The position numbers and the translations under genes are program-made. A DNA stretch of 64,000 nt from an uncultured Eubacteriales bacterium (lineage in GTDB: Bacteria > Bacillota > Clostridia > Oscillospirales > Acutalibacteraceae). The stretch is taken from NCBI GenBank assembly GCA_934464615.1, contig CAKSKA010000002.1, positions 1 through 64,000 on the forward strand. Direction: 5' to 3'. A model generated the notes under the pieces. It had not been told where the DNA came from, made no database searches, and saw nothing but the letters and a program-made list of their open reading frames with translations. Shown one piece after another: positions 32,371-39,772 of this stretch (its first letter is position 1; each line of letters opens with the position of its first letter).

Positions 32371-33617
32371 TTTACTTCCTCCAGACTGACGGTTATTTCA
32401 GTATCGGCTTTTGCCGTATTTTCGGGTTTAAGTACTATTTTTTCCATTTCTCCGGGGGCTGCCTTAAGGCGTACAACGGTTTTAAGTATTTCATCGCCGG
32501 ACCTTACGGTATATTTTACCTTGCCGAAAGGCTGCGTTACACGCAAAAACAGCGCCACATCTTTGTTTTCACCGGCTTTTATCCGCTGCGGCACCACATA
32601 GCGCACACCGTTGCCTGCGGTTACCTTTACGCCGCTGACGGTCTGGGCTGCATTTAATACATACTCTGCCGCACCCGTGCCGGCAATTTCCGCTTCGTCC
32701 GATACATAGTCAACCAAGTCATGCACCTGCAAAACATTTCCGCAGGCAAAAATACCCGACGTTTCGGTTTGCCTGTTTTGGTCTACTTTGGCGCCGCTTG
32801 TCACATTATCCATAGTTATACCGGCTTTTCTTGTAAGTTCGTTTTCGGGAATAAGCCCTACCGACAAAAGCAGTGTATCGCACGGTATATACCGTTTTGT
32901 TTTCTCAATTATATTACGCTTTTCATCTACCTGTGCAACCGTTACACCCTCTACTCTGTCCTTGCCGTGAATTTCCGCCACGGTTGTTGATAAATAAAGC
33001 GGAATACCGAAATCTTCAAGGCACTGAACAATGTTCCTTTTGAGTCCGCCGGAATACGGCATTAATTCGCAAACCGCCTCTACCTTTGCGCCCTCAAGTG
33101 ACATACGCCGTGCCATAATAAGACCTATGTCGCCCGAGCCCAGTATAACAACTTTTTTCCCTACGGCATAACCCTCGCAGTTCATAAGTTTTTGCGCCGT
33201 ACCTGCGCTGTAAACTCCGGCAGGGCGTGTTCCGGGGGTGTTAAGTGCGCCTCGGCTCCTCTCTCGGCAGCCCATTGCCAGAATTATTGCCTTTGCCTTA
33301 ATTTTAAGCAAACCTGCGCTGCTTTGCGCGGTTATTGTTCTGTCGGCAGATATATCCGTCACCATCGTTTCGCAATACACCTTTATTCCGCGCTCCGCAA
33401 CCTTTTGCGCGTAAACGTCGGCATATTCGGGACCTGTAAGTTCTCTGCCCAATTTGTGCAAGCCAAAACCGTTATGTATGCATTGCTTTAAAATTCCGCC
33501 CAAAGTTTCCTCGCGTTCTAAAATGCAAACGTCCTTTACGCCGCTGTCATACGCCGCTGCCGCCGCTGCCATTCCGGCAGGGCCGCCGCCTATTACCGCT
33601 ATATCGTGATTTATCAT
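32367..33617 (-). CDS. FAD-dependent pyridine nucleotide oxidoreductase of the glp cluster
   Basis: The 416-residue flavoprotein has an N-terminal dinucleotide site (DIAVIGGGPAGMAAAAAAYD), a second NAD(P) site (KKVVILGSGDIGLIMARRMS) and the FAD motif TSGIFACGNVLQVHDLVDYV. It resembles the NADH-oxidase-like partner that accompanies GlpA and DUF1667 in Clostridia. It probably passes electrons from glycerol-3-phosphate to NAD or a carrier. It lies between the GlpA-like gene (9-base gap) and DUF1667. Confidence 0.88.
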   Translation of the reverse strand: MINHDIAVIGGGPAGMAAAAAAYDSGVKDVCILEREETLGGILKQCIHNGFGLHKLGRELTGPEYADVYAQKVAERGIKVYCETMVTDISADRTITAQSSAGLLKIKAKAIILAMGCRERSRGALNTPGTRPAGVYSAGTAQKLMNCEGYAVGKKVVILGSGDIGLIMARRMSLEGAKVEAVCELMPYSGGLKRNIVQCLEDFGIPLYLSTTVAEIHGKDRVEGVTVAQVDEKRNIIEKTKRYIPCDTLLLSVGLIPENELTRKAGITMDNVTSGAKVDQNRQTETSGIFACGNVLQVHDLVDYVSDEAEIAGTGAAEYVLNAAQTVSGVKVTAGNGVRYVVPQRIKAGENKDVALFLRVTQPFGKVKYTVRSGDEILKTVVRLKAAPGEMEKIVLKPENTAKADTEITVSLEEVK

Positions 33618-33626
33618 TATTCTCCC

Positions 33627-35057
33627 TCACAGTCTGCCTGTCACCGTATTGGATTTTCCGCCTTTTTTGGTGATTTCGGTCATTGATTTTCCCGTTTCCT
33701 TTTCTATAAGCCGCATTACATAGGGCATACAAAATCCGCCCTGACATCTTCCCATACCCGAGCGTGTACGGCGCTTTACGCCGTCAATATCCACAGCTTT
33801 GGGGTTGCGGCGGAGCGCGTCTAATATTTCGCCCTCGCTTACCGTTTCGCAACGACATATAATTCTGCCGTATGCGGGATTTGCCTTTATAAATGCGTCT
33901 TTTTCTTCATCGCTCATTTTGCCGAAAGCATGCGTATCTGCCCTTGTACCGTTAAACGCCGTATTTTCCGTCATTTCAAGTCCGCTTTGCTTTAAAAGAT
34001 TTACTATATATTCGGCAATTGCAACAGAAGCCGAAAGACCGGGGGAATCTATCGCAGCAGCATGAATAAGTCCCTTTACCCTGTCGGATTCTTTTATTAT
34101 AAAGTCGCCGTTTTTCTCACTTGCGCGCACTCCAGAAAATGAAGTTATAACCGCGCGTGTATTTACGCTCGGTACGCTCTTTTTTGCAAGTTCCGCAACT
34201 TTTTTAAGTCCGTTTTGCGTGGTTTCGGTGCTGTCGGGTGTTTCCACCACAGACGCGGTAGGTCCCAAAAGCAAATTGCCGTCCGCCGTAGGTGTTACCA
34301 AAACGCCCTTGCCGTCGGCGGTCGGTGCATGAAACACCGTATGCGATACGGTTTGTCCCTCGCTTTTATCAAGCAGCATATATTCACCTGCGCGCGCTGT
34401 TATTTCAAAAAACTTGTCCCCTGCCATTTCGGCTATTTTATCCGCAAAACCGCCGGCACAGTTTACAACGTAACGGGACATTATTTGTCTGCCGTCCGCG
34501 GAGCATATTCTGAAACTGCCGTCCGCTTTTACAACAGAAGTTACTTCGTAATTTGTGCGAAGTTCCGCTCCGTTATCCATCGCGTTGCCTGTTGCCGCAA
34601 TAGTAAGTACATACGGACAGATTATTCCGGCGCTGCTTGCAAGCAGCGCTTTTGTAACTTCGCCCGATAAGTTGGGTTCGATTTTCCTTGCCTCATCACC
34701 CGACAGTATACGCATACCCTCAATGCCGTTTTTAATTCCGCGTTCAAAAAGTTCGTCTATAATCGGCTCCTGCTCCCTGCCGAATGCCAAAACCATAGAA
34801 CCGTTATTTTTATACGGCACATTAAGCTCCTGCGCCGCCTTGTACAAAAGCGGCACACCTTTTGCGTTAAGCTCGGCTTTAAGCGTTTGCGGAATCGGAT
34901 CGAATCCGCCGTGAATTATTCCGCTGTTTGCTTTGCTCGCTCCCATTGCAACGTCGTTTTCTTTTTCAAGCAAGCAAACCGATAAGTTGTACCTCATAAG
35001 TTCTCTTGCCGTCATGGCACCCACAACGCCGGCGCCTATAATTGCAACATCAAACAT
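33627..35057 (-). CDS. GlpA-like FAD-dependent glycerol-3-phosphate dehydrogenase with BFD-type [2Fe-2S] domain
   Basis: The 476-residue protein starts with an FAD site (DVAIIGAGVVGAMTARELMR) and the DAO-fold segments KANSGIIHGGFDP and YVVNCAGGFADKIAEMAGD. Its C-terminus carries a BFD-like ferredoxin domain with CRCE near residue 397 and CQGGFC near 440. This is the standard layout of clostridial GlpA-type dehydrogenases oxidising glycerol-3-phosphate to dihydroxyacetone phosphate. It is the first of the four-gene catabolic set. Confidence 0.9.
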   Translation of the reverse strand: MFDVAIIGAGVVGAMTARELMRYNLSVCLLEKENDVAMGASKANSGIIHGGFDPIPQTLKAELNAKGVPLLYKAAQELNVPYKNNGSMVLAFGREQEPIIDELFERGIKNGIEGMRILSGDEARKIEPNLSGEVTKALLASSAGIICPYVLTIAATGNAMDNGAELRTNYEVTSVVKADGSFRICSADGRQIMSRYVVNCAGGFADKIAEMAGDKFFEITARAGEYMLLDKSEGQTVSHTVFHAPTADGKGVLVTPTADGNLLLGPTASVVETPDSTETTQNGLKKVAELAKKSVPSVNTRAVITSFSGVRASEKNGDFIIKESDRVKGLIHAAAIDSPGLSASVAIAEYIVNLLKQSGLEMTENTAFNGTRADTHAFGKMSDEEKDAFIKANPAYGRIICRCETVSEGEILDALRRNPKAVDIDGVKRRTRSGMGRCQGGFCMPYVMRLIEKETGKSMTEITKKGGKSNTVTGRL

Positions 35058-35059
35058 TT

Positions 35060-35707
35060 TTATTCCTCCACCGCAAAAACTATATTTTCAATCGCCGTCA
35101 GTGCACAGATATCCATATCTATCCGCTTGTCAATTACAACATTAAGTCCCACATTGCCCGTGTTGCTGCTCTTAGGCGCGAAAATCTGGTAAGTAAAACT
35201 TTCGGGTATTGTTTCCTCAAGCTGCTTTAATACCTCGTTTACCTTGTATGCATTGTCGATTTCTATGTATATTACCTCTGCCGATTTTCTTTTGCGTTCA
35301 AATCTGGCAAAAAGTATTATGGTTGATAAAAACAGTACCGTTACCGCTATCGCGCCCGTATAATAGCCGTAGCCCAGCGCAACGCCGATAGTAGCCGTGG
35401 TCCATACGCCTGCGGCTGTTGTAAGTCCGGTTATCATATTATTGTTTTTAAGTATTATCATTCCGGCGCCCAAAAATCCTATTCCCGAAACCACTTGTGC
35501 CGGTATTCTGAAAACATCGCCGGAATTGCCCAACATATTTGCTACGTACATACTTGTCATACTCGTCATACAAGAACCAAGACACACCAGTATGTGCGTC
35601 CGCATACCTGCCGCCCTGCCGTGCCGTGCGCGTTCGCTTCCTATAAGTCCGCCTATTATTACGGCGGCAAGCGCTCTTAGAACCGTACTCAGTAACATTT
35701 GCTGCAT
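35060..35707 (-). CDS. MgtC/SapB-family membrane protein
   Basis: The ATG at 35705-35707 follows TGGAGG, giving 215 residues. Several membrane helices carry the MgtC signature GGLIGSERARHGRAAGMRTH, and LVCLGSCMTSMTSMYV and IGFLGAGMIILKNNN follow. The C-terminal soluble domain is ACT-like. MgtC proteins affect magnesium homeostasis and membrane potential. The stop lies 2 bases before the GlpA-like gene, so it probably shares that transcript. Confidence 0.9.
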   Translation of the reverse strand: MQQMLLSTVLRALAAVIIGGLIGSERARHGRAAGMRTHILVCLGSCMTSMTSMYVANMLGNSGDVFRIPAQVVSGIGFLGAGMIILKNNNMITGLTTAAGVWTTATIGVALGYGYYTGAIAVTVLFLSTIILFARFERKRKSAEVIYIEIDNAYKVNEVLKQLEETIPESFTYQIFAPKSSNTGNVGLNVVIDKRIDMDICALTAIENIVFAVEE

Positions 35708-35732
35708 AAAAATTCCTCCAAAAATAAAAGCG

Positions 35733-35768
35733 AAAAAACATCCGGTTGCCGATAACAACCGTTTGTTT
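35733..35768 (-). terminator. Terminator between glpP and the mgtC/glp operon (candidate GlpP target)
   Basis: CGGTTG (35743-35748) and CAACCG (35756-35761) form the core stem, extended by AAACA/TGTTT. On the minus strand it is followed by TTTTTT, 25 bases before mgtC. GlpP antiterminators act at leader terminators of glycerol genes, so this is a plausible site of action. That is inference from position. Confidence 0.6.
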
Positions 35769-35800
35769 TTCCGCACTCTTACACTCCGCAGATATAAATA

Positions 35801-36361
35801 TTAAATTTCGTTCCACAATTTCTTTTTACCGGTGGAAACGGCAATGGCTCCGCTTGACAGAGCCGTTGTTACTTCCTGCTTTGTTTCAACCAGTCCGCCG
35901 GCTATAACCGGAATTTTTTGCTTTGAAAACAGCTTTAACGCCTTTGGTATTACGCCCGGCATTATTTCTATTAAATCCGGCCGCGTGTTCTCTATAGTTT
36001 CGGCAATGGAATGCATACCTTTTGAATCAAGAACAAAGAAACGCTGAACGGAGATAAGTCCAATATCCTTTGCCGCCCTTACAAGTTGTGTTCGGGTTGT
36101 AATAATTCCGTCTGCGCCAAGGTTTTTAAGCCAGTTGATACCGCCCCTGTCTTTACCTATGCCGTCAGCCAAATCAATATGAATAAAAACGGTTTTTTCT
36201 TTTGCTTTTGCCGTCTTTATATCCTCGCCTACCGTCATAATATCGGCTCCCAAATGGAACAAAACCTCGGCATCGGACAAAACCGCCGCTTGCCAACCGT
36301 TACGGTCGGTTGCCGCAATAATCGGCGAACGTTCAAGTACATCTGTAACCGATTTATCCAT
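35801..36361 (-). CDS. glpP: Glycerol-3-phosphate-responsive antiterminator
   Basis: The ATG at 36359-36361 follows GGGAGGTGA, giving 186 residues of the GlpP TIM-barrel family. Segments include SPIIAATDRNGWQAAVLSD, VFIHIDLADGIGKDRGGINW, GIITTRTQLVRAAKDIGL and PVIAGGLVETKQEV. GlpP senses glycerol-3-phosphate and permits readthrough of terminators ahead of glycerol genes. It precedes the glp cluster, separated from it by a terminator. Confidence 0.93.
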   Translation of the reverse strand: MDKSVTDVLERSPIIAATDRNGWQAAVLSDAEVLFHLGADIMTVGEDIKTAKAKEKTVFIHIDLADGIGKDRGGINWLKNLGADGIITTRTQLVRAAKDIGLISVQRFFVLDSKGMHSIAETIENTRPDLIEIMPGVIPKALKLFSKQKIPVIAGGLVETKQEVTTALSSGAIAVSTGKKKLWNEI

Positions 36362-36432
36362 TAGCTCACCTCCCGAAAAGAAAAAAAGACGCAAAGCAAC
36401 AAGGTACTTTACATCTCCAATCTCCAAAACAT

Positions 36433-36460
36433 ATTATATCACTCTCTTTTAAAAAGTCAA
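36433..36460 (-). promoter_or_regulatory. Promoter of glpP
   Basis: On the minus strand TTGACT (36455-36460) and TATAAT (36433-36438) are separated by 16 bp. A near-identical promoter occurs at 37092-37119. Confidence 0.75.
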
Positions 36461-36566
36461 TAGAAAGCACACACGTGTTTATAAGTTTTTTGATTTTGTA
36501 TGTGATATTTTTTAAAGCAATACATACTCTTCCGTTACCTATTACCGATTGCCCGAAATTTGTAGT

Positions 36567-36989
36567 TTATCTGTTCAAAAATACAAGTCCGACAAGGCAA
36601 AATCCCACACCTACAATTTTGTTTATACTTATTGCTTCACGGTACAGCAAAAAACCCACAAGCAGCAAAGCAACCGCAAGAAAGGCACTTTGTACAATAG
36701 AAGCGGTGCTTACGCTCCAGCCGTTTTTATATGCATAAATAAAACCAACCTCTAATCCTACGACAGAAACACCCAGAATAAACGGGGCCCAATTAAGTTT
36801 GGCGTATTCCTGCAGTAAATTTCCGTTTTTGTTTATAACAAAGAACATTATTGCAGAACAGACAGCACCTACAAGATAAGTTATTGTCATAGATGCCATT
36901 GCGTCCATCCCTTTAGGTACGCTTTTTGCGCAAATCTGATAAATTATATTTGAAAACACAACCAAAGCAATAGGCCAAATCATTGACAT
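36567..36989 (-). CDS. EamA/DMT-superfamily half-size transporter
   Basis: The 140-residue protein has about five membrane helices and DMT/EamA character (IICQ-like IYQICAKSVPKG; the final IVGVGFCLVGLVFLNR helix). It is one EamA repeat in length, so it probably dimerises like small multidrug resistance proteins. It starts after AGGAGG, directly behind a leader with an intrinsic terminator, suggesting ligand-controlled expression. The substrate is unknown. Confidence 0.8.
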   Translation of the reverse strand: MSMIWPIALVVFSNIIYQICAKSVPKGMDAMASMTITYLVGAVCSAIMFFVINKNGNLLQEYAKLNWAPFILGVSVVGLEVGFIYAYKNGWSVSTASIVQSAFLAVALLLVGFLLYREAISINKIVGVGFCLVGLVFLNR

Positions 36990-37004
36990 AAAAATACCTC
37001 CTAA

Positions 37005-37067
37005 AAATAAAAAAGTCAGGCATATAGCCTGACTTTCGGTAGGTGCTCACCCTTAGTGTAAAACACT
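37005..37067 (-). promoter_or_regulatory. Leader attenuator upstream of the DMT transporter (riboswitch candidate)
   Basis: The transcript from the promoter at 37092-37119 first forms a small hairpin AGTGT/ACACT (37055-37067), then a GGGTGAGCACCTACCG stretch. An intrinsic terminator AAAGTCAGGC/GCCTGACTTT (37012-37036) with a TTTTTT run follows, and AGGAGG lies only about 8 bases beyond it. A terminator this close to the start codon implies regulated readthrough. Several guanidine riboswitch classes control SMR/DMT/MATE exporters, but I cannot match this leader to a known class. Confidence 0.6.
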
Positions 37068-37091
37068 GTTAATTACAATTCTCTGAAACAT

Positions 37092-37119
37092 ATTATAACA
37101 TTCTCTTTTAAAAAGTCAA
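37092..37119 (-). promoter_or_regulatory. Promoter of the DMT transporter
   Basis: On the minus strand TTGACT (37114-37119) and TATAAT (37092-37097) are separated by 16 bp. The 35-bp region differs from the glpP promoter at only about two positions. Confidence 0.75.
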
Positions 37120-37156
37120 TATACATTAACGTAATTTTACGCACTGCATACAATGT

Positions 37157-37483
37157 CTATTTCAGTACCGACTTATAATAATTTCCGAAATCGGCAAGCG
37201 CATCTATTATCGGCAGCATCTTGTATCCGAGATCGGTCAATCCGTATTCGACTTTGGGCGGCATTTCACCGTAGTCGTGCCTGTAAGCAAGGCCATCATC
37301 AATCATTTGTCTTAAACTGTCGGTTAAAACTTTTTGTGATATTCCGTCCAAATCCCTTTGCAGTTCATTAAATCTCCATGGGCGTGCTTTTAAGTTCCGC
37401 AAAATCAACAGTTTCCATTTTCCGCCTATTAAGGACACTGCCGTTGCTACGGGGCATATCGGTAATTCTTCTTTTGTTTTCAT
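37157..37483 (-). CDS. HxlR-family transcriptional regulator
   Basis: The 108-residue winged-helix protein has the family start CPVATAVSLIGGKWKLLILR and GISQKVLTDSLRQMIDDGLA, and the wing YGEMPPKVEYGLTDLGYKML. The single Cys near the N-terminus (CP) is common in redox- or aldehyde-sensing HxlR proteins. It is divergent from the cupin gene, with repeated AAAAAAGTG(C)GTAC-like half-sites between them (about 37523-37553) as possible operators. Confidence 0.93.
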   Translation of the reverse strand: MKTKEELPICPVATAVSLIGGKWKLLILRNLKARPWRFNELQRDLDGISQKVLTDSLRQMIDDGLAYRHDYGEMPPKVEYGLTDLGYKMLPIIDALADFGNYYKSVLK

Positions 37484-37628
37484 TTTTCTGCACCTCTTGA
37501 TACATTATAACACACATTATTAAAAAAGTGTACAGTTATAAAAAAGTGCGTACTTGTTTTTGAATGTGTACCGTGTTAACCTTTAGTCATGCAAAGAAAC
37601 TTTGCAAAATCCCAAGGAGGCATCAGTT

Positions 37629-37982
37629 ATGAAAAACTACACAAAAACAAACGTGGGAAACGAAGGAAGAAAAGAACTGCACGAAGTTCTGGGGCTTACC
37701 GGAGCAGAAATAAGCGTTAACCGCCTGCCCGCAGGAGCCGGCGTTCCGTTTGTTCATTCACACAAAAATAATGAGGAAATTTACGGCATTATTTCCGGCA
37801 AAGGCAATGTATTGATTGACGGCGAAAAAATTGCTTTGTGTGCGGGCGATTGGATAAAAATTGCACCTGCGGCAAAACGGCAATTCTCGGCAGCGGATAA
37901 CGAGGAACTTACCTTTATCTGTATACAGGTAAAAGAAAATTCCCTCGGCGGATTTACAGCCGACGACGCTGTTGTTTATTAA
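37629..37982 (+). CDS. Cupin-domain protein
   Basis: The ATG at 37629 follows AAGGAGG, giving 117 residues. A single cupin barrel shows PFVHSHKNNEEIYGIISGKG with the metal-binding His, His and Glu, and the second cupin box GDWIKIAPAAKRQFSA. The role is unknown; the pairing with HxlR suggests a response to a small reactive compound. Confidence 0.9.
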   Translation: MKNYTKTNVGNEGRKELHEVLGLTGAEISVNRLPAGAGVPFVHSHKNNEEIYGIISGKGNVLIDGEKIALCAGDWIKIAPAAKRQFSAADNEELTFICIQVKENSLGGFTADDAVVY

Positions 37983-37994
37983 TTTTTTACTGAA

Positions 37995-38031
37995 AAATGC
38001 GGGCATAATTCCAAAGATTATGTCCGCATTT
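37995..38031 (+). terminator. Terminator after the cupin gene
   Basis: AAATGCGG-CATAAT and ATTATG-CCGCATTT form a long stem 13 bases after the cupin stop. The tail is weakly T-rich. No gene is supported in the remaining bases up to 38167. Confidence 0.6.
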
Positions 38032-38167
38032 ATGCATCTTTATACGGTCACACCGCCGTATTATGCCTTTTCCTTCACCAGACGCAATACCATAATGGCA
38101 CGGAAAAACCTTCGGACGTATCGTATCCGTACTTAGTTTGACAGATGTTATGAAACACAGTAATTTA

Positions 38168-38380
38168 TTACCTTTGTTCCGACTTGACAAATTCAACCGT
38201 TTGATCTTTCATTGATATTTTATCAACACGGTATCCGTACTCAGTCAGTTCACTTTTATATTTTAAAAAAGAATGGTCTATCGGTATTCCCGATATATCC
38301 CGTATTTCACCGAACGTCAACTTTAAGTACTTTTCTGCTCTGCCGCTGACATATTCCCATAAAGGTTTATATTTACTCAT
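38168..38380 (-). CDS. Small conserved protein linked to TfoX
   Basis: The 70-residue protein begins SKYKPLWEYVSGRAEKYLKL and has FGEIRDISGIPIDHSFLKYK. I recognise this pattern as a small uncharacterised family often near TfoX-like genes. Its ATG overlaps the TfoX gene by 8 bases, so the two are translationally coupled. Function is unknown. Confidence 0.65.
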   Translation of the reverse strand: MSKYKPLWEYVSGRAEKYLKLTFGEIRDISGIPIDHSFLKYKSELTEYGYRVDKISMKDQTVEFVKSEQR

Positions 38381-38705
38381 AATGCTTTACTCCCTTTTTG
38401 GCTTTAGGCAACGGCAATTCATCGTACATCGTCTTAAAAAGTCCTGTCAAAAAATCTTTGTTATCAACGTCCTCAACCAACAGCATTTCTTTTCCTTCAC
38501 GGTACGGCAATTCATAAATTGCCGTCGGCATAAAGGCAACTGCCGATTTTGTCGGCTTCACCAGCAACCTGTTATCGTAAATGCCGCCCGCAATTTTACC
38601 GCGATAATATATAATGTACTCGCCCATCATATATCGGTAAGTAATTTCGTCCAGATCGGACAACTGTTCTAATACAAACTGTAGATATTCTTTGCTTGAT
38701 GCCAT
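38373..38705 (-). CDS. TfoX/Sxy N-terminal-domain protein
   Basis: The ATG at 38703-38705 follows CAGGAGAA, giving 110 residues. The TfoX N-domain is seen in EITYRYMMGEYIIYYRGKIA, GGIYDNRLLVKPTKSA and LPYREGKEMLLVED. In Firmicutes these short proteins are of unknown role; only the full-length proteobacterial Sxy is a competence regulator. Confidence 0.85.
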   Translation of the reverse strand: MASSKEYLQFVLEQLSDLDEITYRYMMGEYIIYYRGKIAGGIYDNRLLVKPTKSAVAFMPTAIYELPYREGKEMLLVEDVDNKDFLTGLFKTMYDELPLPKAKKGVKHYE

Positions 38706-38773
38706 AGATTTTTCTCCTGCAAATTTGTTTTCAATTAATTGTAGCACAATATCGTATTTTCCGCAACACGCAA

Positions 38774-38803
38774 ACACCCTCTGCCAAAATTGGCAGAGGG
38801 TGT
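38774..38803 (-). terminator. Terminator-like hairpin
   Basis: ACACCCTCTGCCA and TGGCAGAGGGTGT form a perfect 13-bp stem after the zinc-ribbon gene. The T-run is poor. Confidence 0.55.
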
Positions 38804-38842
38804 CGTTTCATAACTGTATTTTAAACGGATTTAGCTTGAAAT

Positions 38843-39634
38843 TTAACCAACAAGTTTAAAAACAACATCAAGACCTTTATCGGGATGGTATGACCAACTC
38901 ACCTGAATATTATCGTATGTTTCGGTCAGTCTGCCCATCAGCGAATTGGTTGAAGTCATTTCATCAAAAAGGGAATCCGGTAAATCAAGGGTGCCTATAA
39001 TCATTAGGATATCCGTCAGCGACTTGCTGTCATACTGATTTTTAGAATCAACCGTAATGCTTTTTCCGTCTGATGCCAAAGTTGTTCCTGATGATGAACA
39101 GTATCTATACGCTGTTTTAAATTTCTCTATACGTTCTTCTTGTGCTTTCTTTTTAGCAGCCTGTTCTTTAAGTTCCTTTGCCTCCTCTGCTTTTTGGGAT
39201 GAATTTTTATAGTTTCCCGCCAAAGTAAATTCGTCTATTGCCTCTTCATAATCCTTGGATTCCATTAGCGAAATTCCTAAATCGTAATGATGTTTAGGAA
39301 TAAAAATATTTGTTGCGGCAAGATATCCGATAAGCGCAACAACCAAAACAATTAATATCACACCTATAATAATTAACGCTTTGTTTTTAGACGATTCCTG
39401 TTTCGCCGGCTCCGTTTTTACCAAAGCACCGCAGTTTTGACAAAACCGTCCGCCGTAAAGCGGACTTTTGCAATACGGACAATATTCCTGATTGTTTTCA
39501 ACGAAACCCGCACCGCTTGTTTCTGCCGTTGAATACTCTGCAACGTTATTTTCCGAAACGGTTTCGTGACTTTCATCAACTGCCGCGACATTCTGCTCTT
39601 CTGAATTATTCAATTCTGTATTGTTCTCCTCCAT
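38843..39634 (-). CDS. Zinc-ribbon membrane protein
   Basis: The 263-residue protein has an acidic, low-complexity N-terminus. A zinc ribbon follows (CPYCKSPLYGGRFCQNCG, near 52-69), then one membrane helix (ALIIIGVILIVLVVALIGYL) and a TPR-like helical pair (YDLGISLMESKDYEEAIDEF). A Lys/Glu-rich helix and a small C-terminal domain complete it. The layout is common in clostridial membrane proteins of unknown function. It lies just outside the mobile island. Confidence 0.75.
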   Translation of the reverse strand: MEENNTELNNSEEQNVAAVDESHETVSENNVAEYSTAETSGAGFVENNQEYCPYCKSPLYGGRFCQNCGALVKTEPAKQESSKNKALIIIGVILIVLVVALIGYLAATNIFIPKHHYDLGISLMESKDYEEAIDEFTLAGNYKNSSQKAEEAKELKEQAAKKKAQEERIEKFKTAYRYCSSSGTTLASDGKSITVDSKNQYDSKSLTDILMIIGTLDLPDSLFDEMTSTNSLMGRLTETYDNIQVSWSYHPDKGLDVVFKLVG

Positions 39635-39691
39635 TTAATAATCCCCCTTTAAATTATAATATTCTTTTAACATTGAAGTAATTCTATGTAA

Positions 39692-39719
39692 AATCCCCTC
39701 ATAAATGTATGAGGGGATT
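39692..39719 (-). terminator. Terminator after the serine recombinase
   Basis: AATCCCCTCAT and ATGAGGGGATT form an 11-bp stem followed by TTTT on the minus strand, between the recombinase and the zinc-ribbon gene. Confidence 0.75.
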
Positions 39720-39772
39720 CCGAAAATCTCAAACTTTAAAAAGTTGTGCGATATTCTTATTATTAGTTCTCT

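Noticed and set aside
37987..38196. 69-residue minus-strand frame
   Set aside because: Cys/His/Lys-rich random composition, overlaps a terminator hairpin and the end of a real gene, no ribosome site.
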